A DNA stretch of 8,334 bases from Paracoccaceae bacterium (GTDB taxonomy: Bacteria > Pseudomonadota > Alphaproteobacteria > Rhodobacterales > Rhodobacteraceae), in the NCBI GenBank assembly GCA_026982275.1, contig JALSHK010000481.1, positions 1 to 8,334 on the forward strand, in the 5' to 3' direction. Made by a program: the position numbers and the translations under genes. The notes under the pieces are model-generated. The model ran no database searches, was not told where the DNA came from, and saw nothing but the letters and a program-made list of their open reading frames with translations. Positions within the stretch are counted from its first letter, which is position 1. Each line of letters starts with the position of its first letter. Shown here in pieces: positions 1 to 5,451 of this stretch.

Positions 1-1
1 C

Positions 2-466
2 AAGGCCGTGGCCTTTGGCGAGGCACTTCGCCCCGAATTCAACGACTATATCAACGCCGTGGTCGCCAATGCCCGGGTGCTGGCCGACACCCTGATGAAA
101 GGCGGGCTTGATATCGTATCAGGCGGCACCGATACGCACCTGATGCTGGTAGATCTGCGCCCCAAAGGCGTGAAAGGCAATGCCACCGAGGAGGCTTTGG
201 GGCGTGCGGGCATTACCTGCAACAAAAACGGCATCCCGTTTGACCCTGAAAAACCGATGGTAACCTCGGGCGTGCGCCTTGGCTCGCCTGCGGGCACTAC
301 GCGCGGTTTTGGCCTGGCCGAATTCACGCTGATCGGAGAAATGATCATCGAGATTGTCGATGGGCTGGCAGCAAATGGAGCCGAAAACAATGGCGCGGTA
401 GAAGCTGCAGTGGCGGCAAAAGTGGCCGATCTATGCGCCAAATTCCCTATGTATCCCAACCTGTAA
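2..466 (+). CDS. glyA: Serine hydroxymethyltransferase, C-terminal part (5' end outside window)
   Basis: GlyA is a cytoplasmic PLP enzyme that interconverts serine and glycine while transferring a one-carbon unit to tetrahydrofolate. Only about the last 154 residues are present; the reading frame is open to the left edge, so the GTG at position 8 is an internal Val codon and not a start. The visible part is typical of the C-terminal domain: the segment reading KAVAFGEALRPEF, the THLMLVDLRPKG strand, the CNKNGIPFD segment, and the RLGSPAGTTRGF motif that contributes to substrate and cofactor binding. It ends with the family-typical YPNL tail, so the 3' end is intact. A short CCACA/TGTGG hairpin follows the stop but has no T-run. 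Identification is from recognised family motifs and is firm. Confidence 0.95.
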   Translation, partial: KAVAFGEALRPEFNDYINAVVANARVLADTLMKGGLDIVSGGTDTHLMLVDLRPKGVKGNATEEALGRAGITCNKNGIPFDPEKPMVTSGVRLGSPAGTTRGFGLAEFTLIGEMIIEIVDGLAANGAENNGAVEAAVAAKVADLCAKFPMYPNL

Positions 467-488
467 AATACCACATTTTGTGGGTCAC

Positions 489-506
489 TACCGATTTTAG
501 ACGGTA
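489..506. promoter_or_regulatory. Short inverted repeat between glyA and the HAD gene
   Basis: A perfect 5-bp inverted repeat, TACCG and CGGTA, is separated by 8 bases. It lies 23 bases after the glyA stop, in the 117-base gap before the HAD gene. The spacing would suit a dimeric DNA-binding protein, but a 5-bp match is easily due to chance and no T-run follows to make it a terminator. No regulator can be assigned. Confidence 0.2.
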
Positions 507-518
507 TTTATGTGTTTT

Positions 519-559
519 GGTAACTTTCCGGTAACCTTTCTGAGCGATATCTTAAGCAT
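519..559 (+). promoter_or_regulatory. Tandem 11-base repeat with CtrA-like spacing upstream of the HAD gene
   Basis: Two adjacent imperfect 11-base copies are visible: GGTAACTTTCC (519-529) and GGTAACCTTTC (530-540). They place GTAA at 520-523 and 531-534 with 7 bases between, the same geometry as the TTAA-N7-TTAA site of the alphaproteobacterial response regulator CtrA, but with T to G at the first base of both halves. A further TTAAGCAT at 552-559 differs by one base from the CtrA half-site TTAACCAT. The regulator assignment is speculative; the repeat itself is seen directly. It sits 25 to 65 bases before the HAD start codon. Confidence 0.25.
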
Positions 560-583
560 GGAAAGCAAGCCGGAGGCAGGATT

Positions 584-1351
584 ATGAAGATACAGGCCCT
601 TATTTTTGATCTGGACGGCACGGTGGCAGAAATCTCGGACCTGCACCGCGCGGCCTTTAACCGGGCTTTTTCCGAAAACGGGCTGGGCTGGCATTGGGAT
701 CGGGAGATATTCAGCCAGCTTTCTCCGGTAAAGTTTGCGCTGCCCAAACTGCGGATGTTTCTGGTTGCGGCGCGCCAATCTGGCCACACCCATTTGCCCA
801 GCCTTGAACAGCTTGCCAGGATTGCCAGCGACAAAGCCCGGATTTTTTGCCAGGATCTGCAAGCGAATGCCGCACCGCTGCGCCCCGGGGTGGCGCGGCT
901 GATACAGGAAGCCCGGCATGAAGGGCTGACGCTGGCCGCTGTTTCCACCCATAGCCGCGCCGAAGCCCAAACCTTGCTTTCTGTCACGCTCGGTTTTTCA
1001 TCCCCGAGCCGGTTTTCCAGCCTGAAAACGTCGGAAAATGTGGGAATCGCAGCCTCTGAATCCTCGCTCTATCAGGCAGTGTTGCGGGATCTGGGGCTAA
1101 AGGGAGAAAAATCTCTGGCGCTGGTGGATAGTGCAAGCAGCGAAAAAGCCGCCCGCAAAAACAGCATATCGGTAATCGCGACCCCGGGGCTTTATACCTC
1201 CTGCAACCGTTTCGAAGCCGGCACGCTGGTGGTGAGCGATCTCGGCCAGCCCGCCCAGCCGTTTACCGTGCTGCAAGGTGATGCCGGCCAGCAAAGCTGC
1301 ATCAGCCCTTCAATGCTGCAAAATATGGTTTCGGCCAAGGTCGCCGCCTAG
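584..1351 (+). CDS. HAD-family hydrolase, divergent CbbY-like
   Basis: A 255-residue cytoplasmic protein of the haloacid dehalogenase superfamily with a C1-type cap. Motif I is clear at residues 7-13 (IFDLDGT), with nucleophile Asp9 and acid/base Asp11. Glu16, His21 and the WxWDRE segment (36-41) resemble CbbY, the xylulose-1,5-bisphosphate phosphatase that removes a Rubisco inhibitor. Motif II is Ser121 or Thr122. Two features differ from CbbY as I recall it. The substrate-binding TGGKxR loop is replaced by PVKFALPK (48-55), and the motif III lysine (KKP before the next helix) aligns with Ala156-Ala157. Motif IV reads VD (181-182) instead of ED. The protein may therefore act on another substrate, be weakly active, or be non-catalytic. 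The start is well supported: GGAGG at 572-576 lies 7 bases before the ATG. The preceding and following gaps are long, so it probably stands alone. The superfamily call is firm; the substrate is unknown. Confidence 0.85.
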   Translation: MKIQALIFDLDGTVAEISDLHRAAFNRAFSENGLGWHWDREIFSQLSPVKFALPKLRMFLVAARQSGHTHLPSLEQLARIASDKARIFCQDLQANAAPLRPGVARLIQEARHEGLTLAAVSTHSRAEAQTLLSVTLGFSSPSRFSSLKTSENVGIAASESSLYQAVLRDLGLKGEKSLALVDSASSEKAARKNSISVIATPGLYTSCNRFEAGTLVVSDLGQPAQPFTVLQGDAGQQSCISPSMLQNMVSAKVAA

Positions 1352-1412
1352 TTTTTTCAGACCGCATCCGGCAGGTTTGGCGACAATGCGCAATCATATG
1401 GCACAGCCCGCC

Positions 1413-1518
1413 CCGATCTATCGGAATTTCAGCGGCGGATAAGGATTTGTTCAGAAGTTTTGTGCAAATTGACCGTTTATAGCGCTTCTTCCGCTCATTG
1501 AATTCCGAATCGCTATAA
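1413..1518 (+). promoter_or_regulatory. Leader region with nested inverted repeats before the outer-membrane gene
   Basis: The 181-base gap before the gene at 1533 holds several inverted repeats. CCGAT-CT-ATCGG occupies 1413-1424. TCGGAATT (1421-1428) is complementary to AATTCCGA (1501-1508), and the pairing can continue with GCGG (1432-1435) against CCGC (1491-1494). TTATAGCG (1477-1484) is complementary to CGCTATAA (1511-1518), ending just before the AGAGG ribosome binding site at 1521. In RNA the last two helices would cross each other, giving a pseudoknot-like layout. Individual 8-bp matches are not rare by chance in a region this long, so a structured 5' UTR or protein operator is only a suggestion. 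I found no convincing -35/-10 pair here. Confidence 0.3.
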
Positions 1519-1532
1519 CAAGAGGTGCCGAC

Positions 1533-2153
1533 ATGCTAAAAACAATCAGTTTTCTTATGGTGTTTATCTTTGCACCTATGGGTTTGGCGCAAACGGTTCC
1601 GGGTGTTTCATTCGGGGTAGGCAGTCTCGGGGCCACGCTGGAAGCCGGACTGCGCCTTGGCCCGGGCCTTGGCCTGCGTGGCATCGCGGGATACGGGAGC
1701 GGTGATTTCAGCCAGGATTATAACGGTGCGCCACTTGCAGGCACCGCAACAATCGGTGGTTACGGTGTGCTGGCTGACATATATCTCGGTGGCGGCACGC
1801 GGTTTTCGGCCGGGGCGATTGTGCCAAAATATTCTGCCGATATTGCCATTACCGGCGACCTTACCCTGAACGGCACCCCGATCAGCAATATCGATATCGT
1901 CGGGCGAATTGATTCAATACGCCCCTATGCGCCGGTATTTGCATTCGGTTATGAAAAATCCTTTGGTCGAAGCTGGGGCCTGTCTGCCGATCTCGGCGCC
2001 ATCTATACCGGCGGCTTTGCGCTCGTGGCCAGCGATAATAGCGGGCAAATACCGCAGGCGGATCTGGATGCCGAGCTGGCCAGCACAAATACAAGGCTTG
2101 GCAATATTACTTTTTTACCCTTTGTGAAGCTCGGAGTCAGCTTTGGTTTTTGA
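1533..2153 (+). CDS. Small outer-membrane beta-barrel protein
   Basis: A 206-residue protein with a Sec signal peptide (Lys3, hydrophobic core about 5-17, likely cleavage after Gly-Leu-Ala19). The mature part is rich in Gly, aromatic residues and alternating polar/hydrophobic stretches, and it ends in Phe (VKLGVSFGF), the C-terminal beta-signal recognised by the BAM complex. Strand-like segments recur at about 35-55, 72-95, 127-141, 147-161 and 190-206. An acidic PQADLDAELA segment before the last strand could form a periplasmic turn. From memory it resembles a proteobacterial family of uncharacterised barrels with a DIEFDR-like and APYLGLGWG-like motif; here the match is GRIDSIRPYAPVFAFGY (124-140). 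It is probably an 8-stranded barrel, with function unknown. AGAGG at 1521-1525 supports the start. Its last 17 bases overlap the convergent tetR gene. Confidence 0.75.
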   Translation: MLKTISFLMVFIFAPMGLAQTVPGVSFGVGSLGATLEAGLRLGPGLGLRGIAGYGSGDFSQDYNGAPLAGTATIGGYGVLADIYLGGGTRFSAGAIVPKYSADIAITGDLTLNGTPISNIDIVGRIDSIRPYAPVFAFGYEKSFGRSWGLSADLGAIYTGGFALVASDNSGQIPQADLDAELASTNTRLGNITFLPFVKLGVSFGF

Positions 2154-2754
2154 GCGCCGCGCCCCGGGACACCAACCCCCTCACCATACACAGGTAAATC
2201 TCTTCGATTTTATCCACGGATAAACGGCCGTCATTGCGATACCACGTTGTCACCCCCGTGAGCATGGCGATAATCGCATAGGCGCTGAGCTTGGTATCAC
2301 ACAGGTTGAAACGGCCCGCATCTCGCCCGTCCGCCAGGATTTTCTCGAGCAGCCCCTCATACTGCCGGCGCTTGGCCTCGATTTTGGCAAAATTCTCTTT
2401 TTCGAGGTTTCGCAATTCCATATAGGCAATAAATACCGCATCCACCCGATCCAGATGAAAACGGATATGAAAGCGCACAAATTGTTCGATCCGCTCCGTC
2501 GGCACAGGCAGGGGCTTTTCGCTCTCGGCTTTCCATGCCTGCAGCAAATCATCCATGTGCCGGTCCATAATCTGGAAAAGCAGGGTTTGTTTATCCGGCG
2601 TATAAAGATAAAGCGCGCCAGCCTGCACCCCGACCTCGGCCGCGATCTGGCGCATCGAAACCGCCGCATAACCATATTGAGCAAAAAGCCTTGTTGCCGC
2701 TGCCCGCAATACCTGCGCGGTTTTCTTGCCGTCTGATCCGGATTTTCGCGCCAT
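2137..2754 (-). CDS. TetR-family transcriptional regulator
   Basis: A 205-residue protein with the classic layout of an N-terminal helix-turn-helix and an all-helical ligand and dimerisation domain. The DNA-binding part is visible at about residues 12-60: AAATRLFAQYGYAAVSMRQIA, then AAEVGVQAGALYLY and TPDKQTLL, which corresponds to the usual GxLYxHFxxKexL signature. The C-terminal part (about 85-200) includes FVRFHIRFHLDRVDAVFIAYMELRNL; from memory this recalls TetR regulators of acyl-CoA or lipid metabolism, which would suit the adjacent phaC, but the ligand is an inference. I chose the ATG at 2754 over the TTG one codon upstream because AGAGGA (2759-2764) lies 4 bases before it. The gene lies 75 bases downstream of phaC on the same strand and has a palindrome in its own upstream region. 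The 3' end overlaps the outer-membrane gene by 17 bases. Confidence 0.9.
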   Translation of the reverse strand: MARKSGSDGKKTAQVLRAAATRLFAQYGYAAVSMRQIAAEVGVQAGALYLYTPDKQTLLFQIMDRHMDDLLQAWKAESEKPLPVPTERIEQFVRFHIRFHLDRVDAVFIAYMELRNLEKENFAKIEAKRRQYEGLLEKILADGRDAGRFNLCDTKLSAYAIIAMLTGVTTWYRNDGRLSVDKIEEIYLCMVRGLVSRGAALKNQS

Positions 2755-2798
2755 CAAGTCCTCTGGTTGCCTTTGGCCTCGGTTTTCTCCACGCTAAC

Positions 2799-2812
2799 TG
2801 AACAACCGTTCA
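2799..2812. promoter_or_regulatory. Candidate TetR operator upstream of tetR
   Basis: A 14-bp interrupted palindrome: TGAAC (2799-2803), four bases, then GTTCA (2808-2812). Read on the minus strand it is TGAACGGTTGTTCA, a form typical of TetR-family operators. It lies 44 bases upstream of the tetR ATG, between tetR and the phaC stop, so it is well placed for autorepression. A weak promoter (TTGCTA, 17-base spacer, TTAGCG on the minus strand) would put the palindrome inside the spacer. The palindrome is seen directly; binding by the neighbouring TetR protein is inferred. Confidence 0.5.
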
Positions 2813-2829
2813 AATAGCAAGCAAAACCC

Positions 2830-4629
2830 TTAACGAAGATCGAATCTGTCTTGCACAAAGCGGCCCGGAGCATCTTCCAGCACACCGGTTTTCTCGCCCG
2901 GCTCACGGGCCTGCACCTTTTTGCCGCTGCGTTTTTTCAGCCATTTCGCCCAATCGTTCCACCAGCTACCCCGGGTTTCATCCGCCTTGGCCAGCCATTC
3001 GCCCAGAGAGTCGGCAGATGTTAAATCACCGGTCCAGTATTGGTATTTTTGTGCGGCTGGCGGATTGACCACCCCGGCGATATGGCCCGAACCGGACAGG
3101 ATAAAACGGGATTCGGCATTTTTGAGCATTTTGGCGCCGCGAAACACCGAATCAGCCGGAGCGATATGGTCATCCCTGGTTGCCACATGATAAAGCGGTA
3201 TCCTGATATCCTCTGGCCCGATCGCCTCGCCCTGCATGCTGAATTCATCGCGCGCGAAGGCGTTTTCCATATAGAACCGCCGCAAATAATACAGATGCAG
3301 CTTGGCGGGCATGCCGGTGCTGTCGGCATTCCAGTAGAGCAGATCAAACGGAAACGGCTCTTTGCCCAGCAGGTAATTATTGACCACATATGACCAGACC
3401 AGATCATTGGAGCGCAGCATATTAAAGGCGCTGGCCATGGTTTGGGCGGGCAAATAGCCATCGGGCATCTGCTGCTCCAGATCGGCCAATGTCTCCTCGT
3501 CGGCAAAGATTTGCAGCTCCCCCGCATCGGAAAATTCCAGCTGGCTGGTGAATAGCGTAGCGGAGGCCAGCCGTTTGTCGCCGACCTTTCCCATATGCGC
3601 GGCCAAGGTGCCAAGCAAGGTGCCGCCTACACAATAACCGCCAATATTCAGGCTTTTCTGTCCGGTTTCCTTCAGCACAACCTCTACCGCCGAAAGCACT
3701 GCCGCCGCATAGCTGTCCCATGTTTCGTCGCGCTGGGCCGAGGTCGGGTTTACCCATGAAATGATAAACACGCTAAACCCCTGCGCCACCAGATATTGCA
3801 TCATCGATTTTTTGCGGTTCAGGTCCAGTATGTAGAATTTGTTGATCCATGGCGGCACAAAAAGCAGCGGTTTGGCAAATACCTTTTCGGTGGTCGGCGC
3901 GTATTGAATAAGCTGCAATACATTGTTTTCCCAGATCACCTTGCCCGGCGTGATCGCCATATCGCGGCCCACCTCGAAAGCGTCCATATCGGTTTGCCGG
4001 ATCAAAAGCTTGCCATGGCCGCGCTCGATATCCTCCAGCATCATCGAGAGGCCGCGCACAAGATTCTCGCCATTTTGCTCGGCGGTGGCTTCCAGAACCT
4101 CGGGATTGAGCGCGAAAAAATTGGCCGGATGGATCGATTCGACATAATTGCGACTATAGAATTCCAGCTTTTTTCGCTCGGCATCCGAAAGCCCCTCGGC
4201 AGCCGAAACCTGATCTCGCAACCAGTCCGATGTGAAAAGATAGGCGTTTTTTATATAGTCAAACAGCGCATATTCAGTCCAGCCCGGATGGGAAAAGCGC
4301 TTTCCGCCACGGCCATCGGGCGCGGGCGGCGTGCCGTCTTTCCAGCGGTCCATGGTTTCAAGCCAAAGCTTTTGCTGGGAAAGCCAATAATCCTGCGTGG
4401 CCTGTGCCAAAGTTTCGGGCGAGGACCACAGGGCCTCGTTCATCTCCTTCAGGGCTTTGGCCGGTGATACGCTATCATTCTGCCCTGTCAGCGCCGCCTG
4501 CCAGACCTTTATGGACAGCTCCCCGATCTCGGCAAGGTTTTGCAAGGATCTCGCGCCTTGTTCGGCTAAATCTTGCAGCTCTTTGGGCGTTTCTGGCAAT
4601 ATGATGTTCTCCGTGAGCGCTTGCGGCAT
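2830..4629 (-). CDS. phaC: Class I polyhydroxyalkanoate synthase (PHA polymerase)
   Basis: PhaC polymerises (R)-3-hydroxyacyl-CoA, chiefly 3-hydroxybutyryl-CoA, into storage polyester on the granule surface. The 599-residue length fits class I enzymes (the Cupriavidus necator enzyme has 589). The N-terminal PhaC domain includes HPANFFALNPEVL (167-179) and LLFVPPWINKFYILDL (255-270). The alpha/beta-hydrolase core carries the lipase-like box GGYCVGG with catalytic Cys333, then TRDDHIAP with Asp487, and SGSGHIAGVVNPP with His516. The LLYWNADSTGMP segment (430-441) and the Trp-rich tail (SWWNDWAKW) are also typical. The triad is complete, so it should be active. The frame extends 4 codons further to a TTG at 4641, but neither start has a clear Shine-Dalgarno; I prefer the ATG. 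No phasin, phaR, phaZ, phaA or phaB gene is adjacent; only tetR follows. Confidence 0.95.
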   Translation of the reverse strand: MPQALTENIILPETPKELQDLAEQGARSLQNLAEIGELSIKVWQAALTGQNDSVSPAKALKEMNEALWSSPETLAQATQDYWLSQQKLWLETMDRWKDGTPPAPDGRGGKRFSHPGWTEYALFDYIKNAYLFTSDWLRDQVSAAEGLSDAERKKLEFYSRNYVESIHPANFFALNPEVLEATAEQNGENLVRGLSMMLEDIERGHGKLLIRQTDMDAFEVGRDMAITPGKVIWENNVLQLIQYAPTTEKVFAKPLLFVPPWINKFYILDLNRKKSMMQYLVAQGFSVFIISWVNPTSAQRDETWDSYAAAVLSAVEVVLKETGQKSLNIGGYCVGGTLLGTLAAHMGKVGDKRLASATLFTSQLEFSDAGELQIFADEETLADLEQQMPDGYLPAQTMASAFNMLRSNDLVWSYVVNNYLLGKEPFPFDLLYWNADSTGMPAKLHLYYLRRFYMENAFARDEFSMQGEAIGPEDIRIPLYHVATRDDHIAPADSVFRGAKMLKNAESRFILSGSGHIAGVVNPPAAQKYQYWTGDLTSADSLGEWLAKADETRGSWWNDWAKWLKKRSGKKVQAREPGEKTGVLEDAPGRFVQDRFDLR

Positions 4630-4646
4630 GCTGGCCAACAAGCTAC

Positions 4647-4675
4647 ATTTGATGCCGCAACTATATTTTTTTCAA
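4647..4675 (-). promoter_or_regulatory. Possible phaC promoter
   Basis: On the minus strand, TTGAAA (4670-4675) is followed after 17 bases by TCAAAT (4647-4652), matching the sigma-70 consensus at 5 of 6 and 4 of 6 positions. It would start transcription near 4640, leaving a leader of only about 11 bases before the ATG at 4629, which makes it doubtful. The whole divergent gap between phaC and the lipoprotein gene is 59 bases, so any phaC promoter must lie here or reach into the lipoprotein gene. Confidence 0.3.
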
Positions 4676-4688
4676 GGGTTAATCTCCG

Positions 4689-4994
4689 GTGCCTCGCAAA
4701 ATTCCAGCTCTTTTTCTTTTTGTGATGCTGCTGGGCGGATGCTCGATCAATGACGATCTGCGCGAATTTCGAAATCAGGTGCCGGATCGTATTGCAGGGC
4801 TGGCCTGGCTGGAGCTGGCACCGCTTGGCGAATTCGCTCCGCTCCTGCCGGTCCTGCCCGAGGCCAATCCCAGCAGCCTGGCCGCGCAAGCCGCCGCTTT
4901 GCGCATCAGGGCGGCGGCCTTGCGCGGCCCGGTGCTGGAACCGGCCCGCGCCCGCGCTATGCGCACCGCCCTTCGCCGCGCGGCTTTGCGCTGA
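4689..4994 (+). CDS. Small predicted lipoprotein, function unknown
   Basis: A 101-residue protein starting at GTG. The N-terminus is a lipoprotein signal: basic Arg3-Lys4, a hydrophobic core (Ile5-Leu15) and a lipobox LGGC with lipidated Cys18. The first residues after the cysteine are Ser-Ile-Asn-Asp-Asp, and lack of Asp at +2 suggests outer-membrane sorting by the enterobacterial rule, which may not hold here. The mature part has a Pro/Leu segment (44-60) and then a run rich in Ala, Arg and Leu (63-101) that would form a basic amphipathic helix. I do not recognise a family. The start is chosen because later in-frame starts would lose the positive N-region; the ribosome binding site is weak (AAGGG at 4674-4678). 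It is divergent from phaC. The third quarter is more GC-rich than its neighbours. Confidence 0.65.
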   Translation: MPRKIPALFLFVMLLGGCSINDDLREFRNQVPDRIAGLAWLELAPLGEFAPLLPVLPEANPSSLAAQAAALRIRAAALRGPVLEPARARAMRTALRRAALR

Positions 4995-5036
4995 ATTTCC
5001 GGCACGAGCTTCCCGTCAGGCATCCGCAATTCCCGC

Positions 5037-5065
5037 TTTTCATAGGTGTCGCTTGCCCTTATAAG
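5037..5065 (+). promoter_or_regulatory. Candidate sigma-70-type promoter for the rraB-like/hom run
   Basis: TTTTCA (5037-5042, 4 of 6 match to TTGACA), a 17-base spacer, then TATAAG (5060-5065, 5 of 6 match to TATAAT). Transcription would begin near 5072, giving a leader of about 19 bases that contains the GGAGA ribosome binding site at 5080-5084 and leads to the GTG at 5091. This would exclude the ATG at 5073 as a start. It is the best promoter-like element in the window. Confidence 0.45.
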
Positions 5066-5090
5066 CGCCTGAATGAAACGGAGAACCGAT

Positions 5091-5441
5091 GTGAACCCGC
5101 AAGATCAGGAATTCGAGCAAAAAGCCGCCACCTTTTATTCTGTGGCGCAATTCCTGAGTGAGGGCACCCTGCCTGAAGGAAGCGATATTGCGCTGGAGCT
5201 GTTTTTTGTGCCGCAAGAAAATGCAGACCAAGCCGCCTTTTTGAAAGCCCTCAAGACCTTTGGCTACCATGCCGAAGTAGAGAGCGAAGCACTGGAAAAA
5301 GGCGGAAAGCGCGAGGTGGTTCTCGTAAATGTTCCCGCCAGAATGAACGCCGAAGAGATTTGGCTACACGAAAGCCGCACCACCAAGCTGGCCCAAAGCC
5401 GCGGATTTGCCCCCGATGGCTGGGGCTTTCTGGAGCCGTAA
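5091..5441 (+). CDS. RraB-like protein (putative RNase E regulator domain)
   Basis: A 116-residue soluble protein. The body fits the RraB fold: an LELFFVPQENADQAAFLKAL segment (35-54), where the family has a strand then a helix with a conserved Ala; GYHAEV (58-63); a central strand KREVVLVNVP (73-82); and the C-terminal PDGWGFLEP (108-116) like the family's DGWG ending. In E. coli RraB binds RNase E and modulates which transcripts it cuts; whether this homologue does so is inference. An in-frame ATG at 5073 would add 6 residues, but GTG at 5091 has GGAGA 6 bases upstream (5080-5084) and fits the promoter before it. The hom start follows 10 bases after the stop, so the two are very likely co-transcribed. 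Confidence 0.7.
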   Translation: MNPQDQEFEQKAATFYSVAQFLSEGTLPEGSDIALELFFVPQENADQAAFLKALKTFGYHAEVESEALEKGGKREVVLVNVPARMNAEEIWLHESRTTKLAQSRGFAPDGWGFLEP

Positions 5442-5451
5442 AGGAAATAGC

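Noticed and set aside
471..483. CCACA-TTT-TGTGG hairpin just after glyA as a rho-independent terminator
   Set aside because: The stem is only 5 bp, the loop is 3 bases, and no T-run follows.
497..987. Minus-strand open frames opposite the HAD gene
   Set aside because: They are shadows: no ribosome binding site, low-complexity Arg/Ser-rich translations and no recognisable motif, while the plus-strand frame has clear HAD motifs.
1514..1519. TATAAC as a -10 box for the outer-membrane gene
   Set aside because: It would start transcription at the ribosome binding site and leave about 7 bases of leader; no -35 lies at the right distance.
4566..4889. Minus-strand open frame running from the lipoprotein gene into the phaC start region
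   Set aside because: It is in a different frame from phaC, overlaps two better-supported genes, and has no family motif.
5073..5090. ATG at 5073 as the start of the RraB-like gene
   Set aside because: It has no Shine-Dalgarno and coincides with the predicted transcription start; GTG at 5091 has GGAGA at a good distance.
5407..5451. 15-codon N-terminal extension of homoserine dehydrogenase
   Set aside because: It overlaps the end of the upstream gene, lacks a ribosome binding site and is absent from the family; the ATG at 5452 has AAGGAA ahead of it.
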